Below, piece by piece: positions 31,836-40,842 of a DNA stretch of 64,000 nucleotides. The first letter of the stretch is position 1. Each line of letters starts with the position of its first letter. A model generated the notes under the pieces. That model was not told the origin of the DNA. It saw nothing but the letters and a program-made list of their open reading frames with translations, and ran no database searches. The position numbers and the translations under genes are program-made. Where the stretch lies: contig JAVBMR010000006.1 in NCBI GenBank assembly GCA_031552235.1, positions 1-64,000 of the forward strand, given 5' to 3'. Source of the stretch: WRDF01 sp031552235. GTDB taxonomy: Bacteria; Bacteroidota; Bacteroidia; Bacteroidales; Rikenellaceae.

Positions 31836-32966
31836 ATGGATTTCAGGCTGTTGCACAGGGCGAATGGTAGCGCGGCGCGGGCGGGGGAACTCGCAACGCC
31901 GCATGGTGTGGTGCGCACGCCGGTGTTCATGCCGGTGGGGACGGCCGCAACGGTAAAGGGGATATTCCACCGCGACCTGCGCGACGACGCCCGGGCGCAG
32001 ATAATACTCGCCAACACCTACCACCTGTATTTGAGGCCGGGGACGGAGATTCTCGAAAAGGCCGGAGGCGTGCATAAGTTCTCGGGATGGGACGGGCCGA
32101 TACTGACCGACAGCGGAGGGTTCCAGGTCTTTTCCCTGGCCGGATGCCGCAAATTAAAGGAGGAAGGATGCAGGTTCAGCTCGCATATCGACGGGAGCAG
32201 GCATCTCTTTACGCCTGAGAACGTGATGGATACACAGCGCTCGATAGGTGCCGACATAATGATGGCTTTCGACGAATGCCCTCCCGGCGATGCCCCGAGG
32301 GATTACGCCGCGAAATCGCTCGATTTGACGAACCGTTGGCTGGACAGGTGTTTTACGCAGTTCGCGAAGACGCAGCCCAAATACGGTTACGAGCAGTCGC
32401 TTTTCCCGATAGTGCAGGGGGTCGTTTACCCCGACCTGCGGGAGAAATCGGCAAGGTTCGTGCAGCAGTTCGATGCCGACGGATATGCGATAGGAGGCTT
32501 GGCAGTGGGCGAACCTGCGCCCGTGATGTACGATATGATAGAGGTGGTGAACGCCATACTGCCGCAGGAAAAACCGCGTTATCTGATGGGCGTGGGGACG
32601 CCGGTCAACATACTCGAAGCGATAGACCGCGGTGTGGACATGTTCGACTGCGTGATGCCCACGCGCAACGGCCGCAACGGCATGCTGTTCACCTCGGAGG
32701 GCATAATAAACATACGCAACGAGAAATGGAAGGACGATTTCTCGCCGCTCGACCCGAACGGCCGCAGTTTTGTGGATACGCATTATACGAAGGCCTACCT
32801 GCGCCACCTGGCAATCTCGGGCGAGATGCTGGCCGCGCAGATAGCCTCGCTGCATAACATAGCTTTCTACCTCTGGCTCACCGACGAGGCCGGGCGCAGG
32901 ATCGCCGACGGCACGTTCGCCGGGTGGAAAGCCGAAATGGTGGAAAAACTGGCAAGACGGTTATAG
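31836..32966 (+). CDS. tgt: Queuine tRNA-ribosyltransferase
   Basis: A 376-residue TGT that exchanges guanine 34 for a queuine precursor in tRNAs with GUN anticodons. Seen: TPVFMPVGTAATVKG near the start, ILANTYHLYLRPG, and ILTDSGGFQVFSLA with the catalytic Asp near 92. Then come GGLAVGEP and the second catalytic Asp in DRGVDMFDCVMPTRNGRNG near 265. The zinc ligands lie further on, with the usual CxCxxC region apparently altered (NIRNEKWKDDFSPLDPN). ATG 31836 gives the family length. Confidence 0.94.
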   Translation: MDFRLLHRANGSAARAGELATPHGVVRTPVFMPVGTAATVKGIFHRDLRDDARAQIILANTYHLYLRPGTEILEKAGGVHKFSGWDGPILTDSGGFQVFSLAGCRKLKEEGCRFSSHIDGSRHLFTPENVMDTQRSIGADIMMAFDECPPGDAPRDYAAKSLDLTNRWLDRCFTQFAKTQPKYGYEQSLFPIVQGVVYPDLREKSARFVQQFDADGYAIGGLAVGEPAPVMYDMIEVVNAILPQEKPRYLMGVGTPVNILEAIDRGVDMFDCVMPTRNGRNGMLFTSEGIINIRNEKWKDDFSPLDPNGRSFVDTHYTKAYLRHLAISGEMLAAQIASLHNIAFYLWLTDEAGRRIADGTFAGWKAEMVEKLARRL

Positions 32967-32977
32967 GGGGCTTTCCC

Positions 32978-33118
32978 CACTTTTGTTCGGGCAAAAATGG
33001 CTCAAAACCCGCCGCCCGAAATCCTCGCCTGAATTCCTTTCGCGAACTTCCCTCGTTACATGGTAACTTCGGGTGGTTTAGCTTCGGAATTCTTCACGGC
33101 TCGGATTTTGATGGGCGG
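32978..33118. repeat. Dispersed intergenic repeat, family B copy 2
   Basis: CCGCCGCCCG, GAACTTCCCTCGTTACATGG, TAACTTCGGGTGG and TTAGCTTCGGAATTCTTCACGG follow the same order as 3790-3895, with scattered differences. The segment lies between tgt and the permease gene. Confidence 0.55.
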
Positions 33119-33237
33119 ATCGGCTCCGCGCTCGGCCGGGTGCAAAAATATTTCCATTTGCCGGGAGGTAAATTTTTTACAGCAATGGTAAAAAGTTACA
33201 AGGACAAAAAAAACAGTAAATATCCTAAAACAGGAAA

Positions 33238-34329
33238 ATGAAATTTCCAGGCATAAAAATACTCGACAGGTACATAATCCGAAAGTTCCTCGGGACTTTC
33301 GTGTTTGCCATAGCGCTGCTCATAGTGGTCATCATCATATTCGACACCGTAGAGAAGATGGACAAGCTGATCCAGATGCATGCCTCGCCGTACAAGTATT
33401 TTAAAGAATACGTGATAAATTTCATCCCCTATTTCATCAACCAGTTCGGGGGGCTGTTCGTGTTCATCGCGGTCATATTCTTTACCTCGAAGCTCGCCTA
33501 CCAGACCGAGATAATCGCCATGCTTTCGGGCGGGATGAGTTTCAACCGCCTCATGTGGCCCTACTTCGTGTCGGCGTTGATAATTTTCATCGTGTCGATA
33601 TTCCTGAGCCTGATGGTGATCCCCAAGGCCAACATAAAAAGGATCGCCTTCGAGAATGAGCTGAAAAACAAGTCGGAGCAGTTTGCCGACAACATGTTCA
33701 TCCAGGAATCGCCGGGGACATACGTCTATATCCGCGGGTTCAACGGGGAGAGGAACATGACGGATTATTTGGCTATCGAGAAGTATGAGGGCAGTACGGT
33801 GGTTGCCATACTCGAAACGGGCGACAAGGCGCAGTACGACCCGAAGACCCAGCGCTGGACGTCGGACCGCTACATAACGAGGACCTTCGCCGACAACGTC
33901 GAAACATTCGAACAGCACGAACGGCTCGATACGGTGCTGAACATATCCTACGAGGAGCTGGGCGATATGGCAGGGCTTGCCAAAACCCTGAACATCTTCG
34001 AACTTAACAGGTTCATAAAAGACCAGAAGGAGAAAGGGTCGGATATGATATCGGTGTTCGAGGTCGAAAGGGCGCAGAGGTTCTCCTATCCGTTCGCCAT
34101 GTTCATCCTGACGCTTATCGGGGTGTCGCTCTCCTCGCGCAAGGTGCGCGGAGGGACGGGGCTGCATATAGGTATAGGTATCACGCTCTGTTTCTCGTAT
34201 ATATTGATCGCCAAGTTCACGGAGGAGTTTGCCAAAGTGGGGACGATAAACCCGGTGCTCGCCGTGTGGATACCGAATATGATATTCGCGCTTATCGCAA
34301 TATACCTTTACAGGAAGGCCCCGAAATAG
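33238..34329 (+). CDS. LptF/LptG family (YjgP/YjgQ) permease
   Basis: A 363-residue inner-membrane protein. Six membrane helices lie in two groups: FLGTFVFAIALLIVVIIIFDTV, FGGLFVFIAVIFFTSKLAY and YFVSALIIFIVSIFLSLMVI in the first half, and FAMFILTLIGVSLSSRK, IGIGITLCFSYILIAKF and AVWIPNMIFALIAIYLY at the end. Between them is a periplasmic jellyroll domain. The family extracts LPS from the inner membrane with LptB and passes it to LptC. It follows tgt, as in many Bacteroidetes. Confidence 0.92.
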   Translation: MKFPGIKILDRYIIRKFLGTFVFAIALLIVVIIIFDTVEKMDKLIQMHASPYKYFKEYVINFIPYFINQFGGLFVFIAVIFFTSKLAYQTEIIAMLSGGMSFNRLMWPYFVSALIIFIVSIFLSLMVIPKANIKRIAFENELKNKSEQFADNMFIQESPGTYVYIRGFNGERNMTDYLAIEKYEGSTVVAILETGDKAQYDPKTQRWTSDRYITRTFADNVETFEQHERLDTVLNISYEELGDMAGLAKTLNIFELNRFIKDQKEKGSDMISVFEVERAQRFSYPFAMFILTLIGVSLSSRKVRGGTGLHIGIGITLCFSYILIAKFTEEFAKVGTINPVLAVWIPNMIFALIAIYLYRKAPK

Positions 34330-34356
34330 AGGGCTTCGGACAATTTACGCCTACGG

Positions 34357-35271
34357 ATGGTACGCCTCACAGTCATTATCGCCACATACAACAGGTCGGC
34401 GTCGCTCGCGCGGACGCTGGACGGGCTGCTGTGCCAGACCCTTCCGAAAGACGAGTGGGAGCTGGTCGTGGTGGACAACAATTCGACCGACGATACCTCC
34501 GCGCGAATCGCAGAATATATAAGGGAGAACAGCGCCCTGATAAACGTCCGTACCTTCCTCGAAACCGAGCAGGGCATCTCGCCCGCCCGTAACCGGGGGA
34601 TGAAAGAGGGGTTCGGGGAGTATTTCGCTTTCCTCGACGACGACGAAGTCCCGGCCCCCGACTGGGCCGAGGTCTATGTGCGGTTTTTCGACTCGCGTCC
34701 GGATGTCGCCGAGGCGGGGGGGCGGATGATACCGCTGTATGAATACGAAACCCCGAAATGGTTGTCGAAATACACCGAGGTGCTGCTTTCGGGCCGCATG
34801 GACAAAGGCGAAAAAACGCGTCCTTTCCGTAAGGGGGAATATCCGTTCGGAGGGAATATAGCATTCCGGCGCTCGACGATAGAAAAATACGGCATGTTCT
34901 CGCCGACGCTCGGGCGCACGGGGAAGAAACTGCTCGGCGGCGAGGAAAAAGACTACGCCTACCGCCTGCAGGCCGCGGGCGAAACCATCTGGTATCTGCC
35001 GCAGTCGCGCATAGACCATGTCATTCCCCGGGAGAGGCTCACGCGCGGTTTTGTAGTCAAACTGTCTAAGATGGTCGGGACGAGCGAGCGCCTGAGGTCG
35101 TTGAACGTGTCGCGCGGGGCTTATGTCAAAAGGCTTTTTTCGGAGGCGGTAAAGTGGGGCGGAACTTTTGTGCTGGCGCTGGGCTATACCCTTTCGTTCG
35201 CGCCTTCAAAAGGGGGCTATCTGTTTATCATGCGCTGGAACATAACCCGCGGATTGCTGGGGTTGGCCTGA
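34357..35271 (+). CDS. Family 2 glycosyltransferase
   Basis: A 304-residue GT-A enzyme. RLTVIIATYNRSASLARTLDGLL begins the nucleotide-sugar domain, VVVDNNSTDDT follows, then the acidic metal motif FAFLDDDEVPAPDW near 88-101. GGEEKDYAYRLQAAG, with the probable catalytic acidic residues, lies near 195. A hydrophobic C-terminus may contact the membrane. The acceptor is not known. It starts 27 bp after the permease gene, so an LPS or surface-glycan role is plausible but unproven. Confidence 0.88.
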   Translation: MVRLTVIIATYNRSASLARTLDGLLCQTLPKDEWELVVVDNNSTDDTSARIAEYIRENSALINVRTFLETEQGISPARNRGMKEGFGEYFAFLDDDEVPAPDWAEVYVRFFDSRPDVAEAGGRMIPLYEYETPKWLSKYTEVLLSGRMDKGEKTRPFRKGEYPFGGNIAFRRSTIEKYGMFSPTLGRTGKKLLGGEEKDYAYRLQAAGETIWYLPQSRIDHVIPRERLTRGFVVKLSKMVGTSERLRSLNVSRGAYVKRLFSEAVKWGGTFVLALGYTLSFAPSKGGYLFIMRWNITRGLLGLA

Positions 35272-35449
35272 AGTTCCCATACAACCTTGAGTACATATTT
35301 TTTTTGTCACTTTTTACCATAGGCGGTTGCTGTGGTGACTTCGAAAGAGCGTTATGCTTGTTTCGCGCTGTAACATTCAGGTGCGGATAGGTCCACATGC
35401 TATGTTCGGGAGCCTAAAATGCATCGAACTATACACTATATGTTTTTCG
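35272..35449. other. Gene-free stretch after the glycosyltransferase
   Basis: Together with the repeat that follows it, this makes up a 315-bp gap between convergent genes. I see no open frame with recognisable content and no clear terminator. Confidence 0.3.
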
Positions 35450-35565
35450 GCACGCAGCCAGCGGAGGCTGTGTCGAGCCGCAGGCGAGGAATTTCAGCCC
35501 TCCGCGCCGGGTGGCTGCGGGCTGAGAGCCTTGCTATGCAAGGCTGATATATTAGAATAATACAG
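35450..35565. repeat. Degenerate intergenic repeat, relative of 26060-26197
   Basis: GGCTGTGTCGAGCC, CCCTCCGCGCCGGGTGGC, GGGCTGAGAGCC and AATAATAC are ordered as at 26060-26190. The copies differ at many positions, so this is an old insertion or a decayed element. Confidence 0.45.
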
Positions 35566-35586
35566 ATTTCTTGCTTTATTTAGCCG

Positions 35587-36501
35587 TCAATTCCTCTTCT
35601 TTTTCCCGTTACTTTTTTTCGGGCATATGACTTTCAGCGCGCCTTTCTCGCATGTTATCTCTACCGGGAAATCAGGGCCGGTCTGGCCGTCTATGTCGGT
35701 CAGTTCCTGTGTGGCGCACTCCGCCCTAAGTTTCGTACAACGGATATGTTCCATGCCCGCCGGGTATTTCTTCGGCTTGCGCGGGAGGGTCACATAATGC
35801 AGTACGGTCTGTATGTTCTCTATGGGGTTGTCGCCTTTGAGGATCAGGATGTCGAGCATCCCGTCGTCGACCTCGGAAAGGTAGGCCAGGCGCAGTTTGC
35901 CTGCCGTTTTGCCGTTGAAAACGAAGAATATGACCGAAGGGCCTTCGTAGTTTCCTCCGTCCGACTCTATCTTGATATGCAGTTTGCGGAAACGCACCAG
36001 ATCGCCCACGCCCGTGGCGTAATAGGCCAGCTTGCCGAACGTGTTTTTCAGGATGGTCGGCGTCTTTTGCGAGATGTCGCTGAACAGGCCGCAACTGAAA
36101 ACGTTGGCGAACCACTGCCCGTTGACCTTGCCCAGGTCTACATCGCGTGCCTCCCCGTCGAGTACCTCTTCGCACGCCTTCACGATATCCGACGGCATGC
36201 CGAGTACGTTGGCGAAATCGTTGGCCGTCCCGGAAGGCAGGAACGCCATCGGGGTCTCTATCCCGTTCGCTTTCACTAGGTTCACGAGGTAGTTCACCGT
36301 GCCGTCGCCGCCCGCAACCAGAATGTGGTCGTAGTCGCCTTTCAACTCACTCGCTATCTCGCCGTCGCTCAGTTTGAAATCGAGGCGCAGCGGGACGATG
36401 GTGTAGCCCCGCGACTGGTACAGCCCGATTATCTCGTCGAGCCGGTTCGTTACCGTGTTTTCCCCCGATTTGGGGTTGTATATGAACCTTACTTTTTTCA
36501 T
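35587..36501 (-). CDS. Diacylglycerol kinase family lipid kinase
   Basis: A 304-residue protein of the DagK/YegS/sphingosine kinase fold. It has RFIYNPKSGENTVTNRLDEI at the start, the nucleotide-binding motif ILVAGGDGTVNYLVN near 60-74 and FLPSGTANDFANVLGM near 88-103. The lipid substrate cannot be told from sequence. In Bacteroidetes such kinases may act on diacylglycerol or sphingolipid bases. It is a lone gene with basic residues at the C-terminus (KKSNGKKKRN). Confidence 0.9.
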   Translation of the reverse strand: MKKVRFIYNPKSGENTVTNRLDEIIGLYQSRGYTIVPLRLDFKLSDGEIASELKGDYDHILVAGGDGTVNYLVNLVKANGIETPMAFLPSGTANDFANVLGMPSDIVKACEEVLDGEARDVDLGKVNGQWFANVFSCGLFSDISQKTPTILKNTFGKLAYYATGVGDLVRFRKLHIKIESDGGNYEGPSVIFFVFNGKTAGKLRLAYLSEVDDGMLDILILKGDNPIENIQTVLHYVTLPRKPKKYPAGMEHIRCTKLRAECATQELTDIDGQTGPDFPVEITCEKGALKVICPKKSNGKKKRN

Positions 36502-36603
36502 CGCCTTTTTGATTGCTTATTATTAAGTTGTCGCCGCCGCTCCACGCCTTAAAAGTTCCGGTGCGGCTTGTAGTCCATGCTCTGTCCGGATGCCGGCCGG
36601 CAC

Positions 36604-37602
36604 TTAATTGTTTATTATCCTGTCTTTGAGGTTGTCGGTGGCGTATGTCACGAAGCCGTCTTCCCCGCCGTCGTATACCAGGTATGCCATCCACTCCGGG
36701 TGCTGTCCGAGAAGCCAGACCGCCCGGTCTACCCCCACGATCATAAGCATCGTGGCCACGGCGTCCGCTTCGGCGCAGGTTTCCGCTATGACAGTCGCCG
36801 AAAGCACATCGCTGTGTCCGCTTTGCCCCGTCTTCGCGTTGACGATGTGCGTGACTTTGCGCCCCGAATCGTCGATGTAGAACTGGCGGTAGTTGCCCGA
36901 GGTGGCAAGCCCCATGCCGCTCAGGCTGAGCGCCCCCTGCCGGTAGGCCCCCGGTTCGAGATTTCCTTCGATGGGGCTGTCTATCGCCACTATCCAGTCG
37001 CCGCCGCGCGAACTTTTGCCGCGACAGTATATCTCGCCGCCGATCTCAACCATGTAGTTCTTGATGCCGCGGCTTTCCAGCATCTCACCCATAAGGTCGC
37101 ATGTATAACCTTTCGCCACGGAGTTGAGGTCGATCTGCATGGCGGGATCGGCCTTCACGAGGCGGCCGTCGCGCACCTCTATCTTCTCGTAGCCGACATA
37201 TTGCAGGAGCGAGTCGATATTAGGGTTTTCCACTATCTCGCCGCCCGAATACCCGAGGGCCTGCGTGACCGGCTTGATGGTGATGTCGTACATGCCGCCG
37301 CTGATTTCGCTTATCTCCCGCGCTACCGATATGCAGTGCGCGATGAAACGGTCTACGCTGTCGGTCTGGTTGGCGTTGACCCTGCTGACCAACGACGAGG
37401 GGTTGTATACGGACATGGACATGTCGGCCGTCCCGAAAACCGAGTCGATGTCGTGCCGGAGTCCGGCGGTGTCGCGCGCCTGCAGTACGAAATGGTATGT
37501 CGTCCCCAGGGCGAACCCTTCCAGTTTTATATATTCGGCTTTTTGCTGCCCGCAGCCGGCCAGCAGCGCGGCGATCGCGATCGCCGGGAATAGTTTTTTC
37601 AT
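36604..37602 (-). CDS. apbE: FAD:protein FMN transferase (ApbE) lipoprotein
   Basis: A 332-residue enzyme that attaches FMN to Thr or Ser of target proteins such as NqrB, NqrC or RnfG. MKKLFPAIAIAALLAGCG gives a lipobox. Family motifs are GTTYHFVLQA, SSLVSRVNANQ, DLNSVAKGYTCDLMGEML, VEIGGEIYCRGKS and THIVNAKTGQSGHSD with FAD/Mg-binding residues. ATG 37602 is chosen for the signal peptide and because a promoter box faces it at 37624. Confidence 0.94.
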   Translation of the reverse strand: MKKLFPAIAIAALLAGCGQQKAEYIKLEGFALGTTYHFVLQARDTAGLRHDIDSVFGTADMSMSVYNPSSLVSRVNANQTDSVDRFIAHCISVAREISEISGGMYDITIKPVTQALGYSGGEIVENPNIDSLLQYVGYEKIEVRDGRLVKADPAMQIDLNSVAKGYTCDLMGEMLESRGIKNYMVEIGGEIYCRGKSSRGGDWIVAIDSPIEGNLEPGAYRQGALSLSGMGLATSGNYRQFYIDDSGRKVTHIVNAKTGQSGHSDVLSATVIAETCAEADAVATMLMIVGVDRAVWLLGQHPEWMAYLVYDGGEDGFVTYATDNLKDRIINN

Positions 37603-37623
37603 GGATTTTTCGTTAGCTGAATG

Positions 37624-37631
37624 CAAATATA
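37624..37631 (-). promoter_or_regulatory. -7 promoter box of apbE
   Basis: Read on the minus strand this is TATATTTG, a perfect TAnnTTTG box about 22 bp before ATG 37602. Confidence 0.5.
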
Positions 37632-37679
37632 TGAAATTATCGGCGATGCGTCCCGGTGCTCAAAAAAAATGCTAATATG

Positions 37680-37710
37680 TTGGGTTATAACGAAAAATGA
37701 ATTACATTTG
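37680..37710 (+). promoter_or_regulatory. Promoter of rpsO
   Basis: TTG (37680-37682), 20-bp spacer, TACATTTG (37703-37710), a perfect -7 box. The leader of about 60 nt contains GTAAGGAGGATCTG, which resembles a strong ribosome-binding site but lies 30-40 bases from the ATG. Confidence 0.7.
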
Positions 37711-37774
37711 CGCACGCTTTGGCATCATCCGGTAAGGAGGATCTGTCGTAAAGTGGAACCATAACAATAAGATT

Positions 37775-38047
37775 ATGAATTATTTAAGTGCTGAAAAGAA
37801 GCAGGAAATCTTCGGTCAGTACGGGAAGTCGAAAGCCGACACGGGTTCTCCCGAGGGCCAGGTCGCGCTCTTCACCTACCGTATTGCCCACCTTACGGAA
37901 CACCTCAAATCCAACAAACACGACTACGGAACACAGCGTTCGCTTCTGCGCCTCGTTGGTAAACGCCGTAAGATGTTGGACTATCTGAAACAGGTAGACA
38001 TCGAAAGGTACAGGGCTATCGTCAAAGAGCTCGGCCTCAGGCGATAA
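37775..38047 (+). CDS. rpsO: 30S ribosomal protein S15
   Basis: A 90-residue S15 that binds 16S rRNA early in 30S assembly. It has the normal sequence: EIFGQYGKSKADTGSPEGQVALFTYRI, then LTEHLKSNKHDYGTQRSLLRLVGKRRKMLDYLKQ and RYRAIVKELGLRR. A terminator follows at 38072, then pnp, the same order as rpsO-pnp in E. coli. Confidence 0.98.
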   Translation: MNYLSAEKKQEIFGQYGKSKADTGSPEGQVALFTYRIAHLTEHLKSNKHDYGTQRSLLRLVGKRRKMLDYLKQVDIERYRAIVKELGLRR

Positions 38048-38071
38048 AACTACGGTTACCGTAAAACGGAG

Positions 38072-38109
38072 TAAAGGCAATTTCTCACGTAGGATTGCCT
38101 TTGCTTTTT
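38072..38109 (+). terminator. Terminator of rpsO
   Basis: AAAGGCAAT (38072-38080) pairs with ATTGCCTTT (38093-38101), followed by GCTTTTTA. Confidence 0.8.
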
Positions 38110-38165
38110 AAGGATCACGGAAGCCGGACTTGGACGAAACACAAGACGTTAAAGAAGATAAAATT

Positions 38166-38192
38166 ATGATGTACAACGAACCGAGCCTGTAG
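38166..38192 (+). other. Short open frame copying the start of pnp (MMYNEPSL)
   Basis: ATGATGTACAACGAA here is identical to the start of pnp at 38314-38328, and the preceding bases (GTTAAAGAAGATAAAATT) resemble those before pnp (GTTAAAAAGACGATAAA). The frame stops after eight codons at TAG. A hairpin, GCCTGT-AGT-ACAGGC, overlaps the stop. It may be an upstream open frame in the pnp leader, or a duplication scar. Confidence 0.55.
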
Positions 38193-38313
38193 TACAGGCG
38201 AGTTCACCGACGAAGTCCCGCAGTCGCCGAAGGCGGTGCGGAAACAGACGAGAAGGTAATCAAAAGAGGTTCGGGCAACACCTTAGACACTTACAGGTTA
38301 AAAAGACGATAAA

Positions 38314-40455
38314 ATGATGTACAACGAATCAGTGAAGACGATAACCCTCGCGGACGGCCGCGAGATATCGATCTCGACCGGCAAGCTCGCCAAGCAGGCG
38401 GACGGTGCCGTTGTGGTGAAAATGGGAGATACGATGCTCCTCGCGACGGTTGTCGCAGCGAAAGACGCCAAAGAGGACGTGGATTTCATGCCCCTTTCGG
38501 TGGATTACAAAGAAAAATACGCAGCCGCAGGCCGCTATCCGGGTGGGTTCCTCAAGAGGGAAGCGCGCCCGAACGACAGCGAGATCCTCGTGGCACGACT
38601 CATAGACAGGGCGCTCCGCCCGCTCTTCCCGGCGGATTTCCACGCGGAAGTTTTCGTTAACGTTACGCTCATTTCGGCTGACAGGGACATCCAGCCCGAC
38701 GCCCTCGCAGGCCTCGCGGCTTCGGCGGCGCTCGCAGTATCGGACATCCCTTTCGCAGGCCCGGTTTCGGAAGTAAGGGTAGCCCGCATAGGCGGCCAGT
38801 TCGTTATCAACCCGAGCTATTCGCAGATGAAAGAGGCGGACCTCGACATGATCGTGGCCGCAACTTACGACAATATCATGATGGTCGAAGGCGAAATGCT
38901 CGAAGTTTCGGAAGCCGAAATGCTCGAAGCCATCAAATTCGCTCACGAAGAGATCAAAAAGCAGTGCCAGGCCCAGATAGAGCTCAGCAAAGCGCTCGGC
39001 AAGGATGTTAAGCGCGAATACTGCCACGAAAAGAAAGACGAAGAACTCCGCGAGCGGATCATCAAAGCGACTTACGACAAGGTTTACGAAGTCGCCAAGA
39101 GCATGAGCGCCAAGCACGAACGCTCGGACAAGTTCGACGCTATCGAAGCTGAATTCATGGCCTCTATGGACGAAGCGGAACTCGCAGAAAAGAAATCGCT
39201 CGTTAAACGCTACTTCCACGACGACGTGCTGAAGAAAGCGATGCGCGCGATGATCCTCGACGAAGGCGTGCGCCTCGACGGCCGCAAGACCGACCAGATC
39301 CGCCCGATATGGTGCGAAACCGGCTATCTGCCCGCGGCACACGGTTCGGCAATCTTCACGAGGGGTGAAACACAGTCGCTTACGAGCGTGACCCTCGGAA
39401 CGAAGATGGACGAGAAGATGAAAGACGAAGTTCTGGTTCAGGGTAGCGAGCAGTTCGTGCTCCACTACAACTTCCCGCCGTTTTCGACAGGCGAGGCCAA
39501 GGCTTCGCGCGGAACCTCGCGCCGCGAAATCGGCCACGGCAACCTCGCTTGGAGGGCGCTCAAACCGATGGTGCCGCTCGGAACGGACAACCCCTACGCG
39601 GTGCGCGTGGTGTCGGATATCCTCGAATCGAACGGTTCGTCGTCGATGGCTACGGTTTGCGCCGGTACCCTCGCGCTCATGGACTGCGGTATCAAGATGA
39701 GGAAACACGTTTCGGGTATCGCGATGGGCCTTATCACCGAAGGCAACAAGTTCGCCGTCCTTTCGGATATCCTCGGCGACGAAGACCACCTCGGCGATAT
39801 GGACTTCAAGGTAACGGGTACCGCCGACGGTATAACAGCTACCCAGATGGACATCAAGGTAGACGGGCTTCCCTATGAAGTACTCGCGCAGGCGCTCGAA
39901 CAGGCACGCCAGGGCCGCCTCCACATACTCAATATCCTCAAGGAAACCATAGCAGAACCGCGCGAAGACTTCCGTCCGTTCGTCCCGCGCATCGTTCAGA
40001 TCATCATCCCGAGCGAATTCATCGGTGCCGTTATCGGCCCGGGCGGCAAGATCATCCAGGATATCCAGAAAACATCTGGCGCTACCATCACGATCACGGA
40101 AGACACTGAAAAACAGATCGGTATCGTGGACATCTTCTCGAACGACCAGAACGCCCTCGATATCGCACGCGGTCGCGTGAACGCGATCGTTGCGGTGCCG
40201 GAAGTAGGCGAAGTGTATAAAGGCAAGGTTAAAACGATAGTGCCTTTCGGTGCGTTCGTGGAGATCCTGCCGGGCAAGGACGCCCTTCTCCATATCTCGG
40301 AAGTAGGCCACCAGCGCTATGAAACGATGGAAGCCACAGGCCTCAAAGAAGGCGACGAGATCGAGGTGAAGCTCATAGGCGTAGACCCGAAAACAAATAA
40401 ACTGAAACTCTCCCGCAAGGTGCTTCTGACCAAACCGGAAGGGGACAAAAAATAA
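38314..40455 (+). CDS. pnp: Polyribonucleotide nucleotidyltransferase (PNPase)
   Basis: A 713-residue 3'-5' phosphorolytic exoribonuclease. Two RNase PH-like domains are joined by a helical linker. In the second, GTSRREIGHGNLAWRALKP, SSMATVCAGTLALMDCGI and GDEDHLGDMDFKVTGTADG carry phosphate and metal sites. A KH domain (IPSEFIGAVIGPGGKIIQDIQKTSGA) lies near 570, and an S1 domain (GEVYKGKVKTIVPFGAFVEILPGKDALLHISEV) near 630. The length is normal. The leader of about 200 nt after the rpsO terminator contains a copy of its own start. Confidence 0.98.
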   Translation: MMYNESVKTITLADGREISISTGKLAKQADGAVVVKMGDTMLLATVVAAKDAKEDVDFMPLSVDYKEKYAAAGRYPGGFLKREARPNDSEILVARLIDRALRPLFPADFHAEVFVNVTLISADRDIQPDALAGLAASAALAVSDIPFAGPVSEVRVARIGGQFVINPSYSQMKEADLDMIVAATYDNIMMVEGEMLEVSEAEMLEAIKFAHEEIKKQCQAQIELSKALGKDVKREYCHEKKDEELRERIIKATYDKVYEVAKSMSAKHERSDKFDAIEAEFMASMDEAELAEKKSLVKRYFHDDVLKKAMRAMILDEGVRLDGRKTDQIRPIWCETGYLPAAHGSAIFTRGETQSLTSVTLGTKMDEKMKDEVLVQGSEQFVLHYNFPPFSTGEAKASRGTSRREIGHGNLAWRALKPMVPLGTDNPYAVRVVSDILESNGSSSMATVCAGTLALMDCGIKMRKHVSGIAMGLITEGNKFAVLSDILGDEDHLGDMDFKVTGTADGITATQMDIKVDGLPYEVLAQALEQARQGRLHILNILKETIAEPREDFRPFVPRIVQIIIPSEFIGAVIGPGGKIIQDIQKTSGATITITEDTEKQIGIVDIFSNDQNALDIARGRVNAIVAVPEVGEVYKGKVKTIVPFGAFVEILPGKDALLHISEVGHQRYETMEATGLKEGDEIEVKLIGVDPKTNKLKLSRKVLLTKPEGDKK

Positions 40456-40498
40456 ACACACCGCGCCGGAAGCGCCGCACCGGATATTTTCAGGGCAG

Positions 40499-40519
40499 GG
40501 GAAACGGTAGTTTCCCTTT
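40499..40519 (+). terminator. Terminator of pnp
   Basis: GGGAAAC (40499-40505) pairs with GTTTCCC (40510-40516), followed by TTTG. The rest of the 386-bp gap before the next gene shows no gene. Confidence 0.6.
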
Positions 40520-40755
40520 GTTCCTGAGGATGATAAGCATGGCTTCCGGTGCCGCCGCAAGTCCCGGGACCGGTGGTGGTTATGGTTTTTTTACGCGAAA
40601 ATCGATGAATTTTCACCGTGGCGGATCGCGAAAAATCAAAACCGGTATAATTTTTGAACGGCGTATCGAGGGGAATACGGTGTCTTTATTTGAAAAACAA
40701 CCCCTGTGCATTTAAATAAATAGATGTCAAGGCATTTATTAATAAGATTTATTCA

Positions 40756-40763
40756 TATATTTG
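40756..40763 (+). promoter_or_regulatory. -7 promoter box of the TPR lipoprotein gene
   Basis: TATATTTG is a perfect TAnnTTTG box in an AT-rich region, giving a leader of about 75 nt. No TTTG is found at the ideal distance. Confidence 0.55.
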
Positions 40764-40842
40764 TCTCGGCGTAAATTATTTATTGCGCGAACCAACCGAA
40801 AAAGATTGAAAACTAATATTAATTTAAATTAACAGTCTGATT

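Noticed and set aside
38329..40560. Long minus-strand open frame opposite pnp
   Set aside because: It lies wholly opposite a clear PNPase. Its sequence has no recognisable motif and reflects the GC-rich codon pattern on the opposite strand.
40518..40715. Small open frame after pnp
   Set aside because: No ribosome-binding or promoter support, a low-complexity start and no family resemblance.
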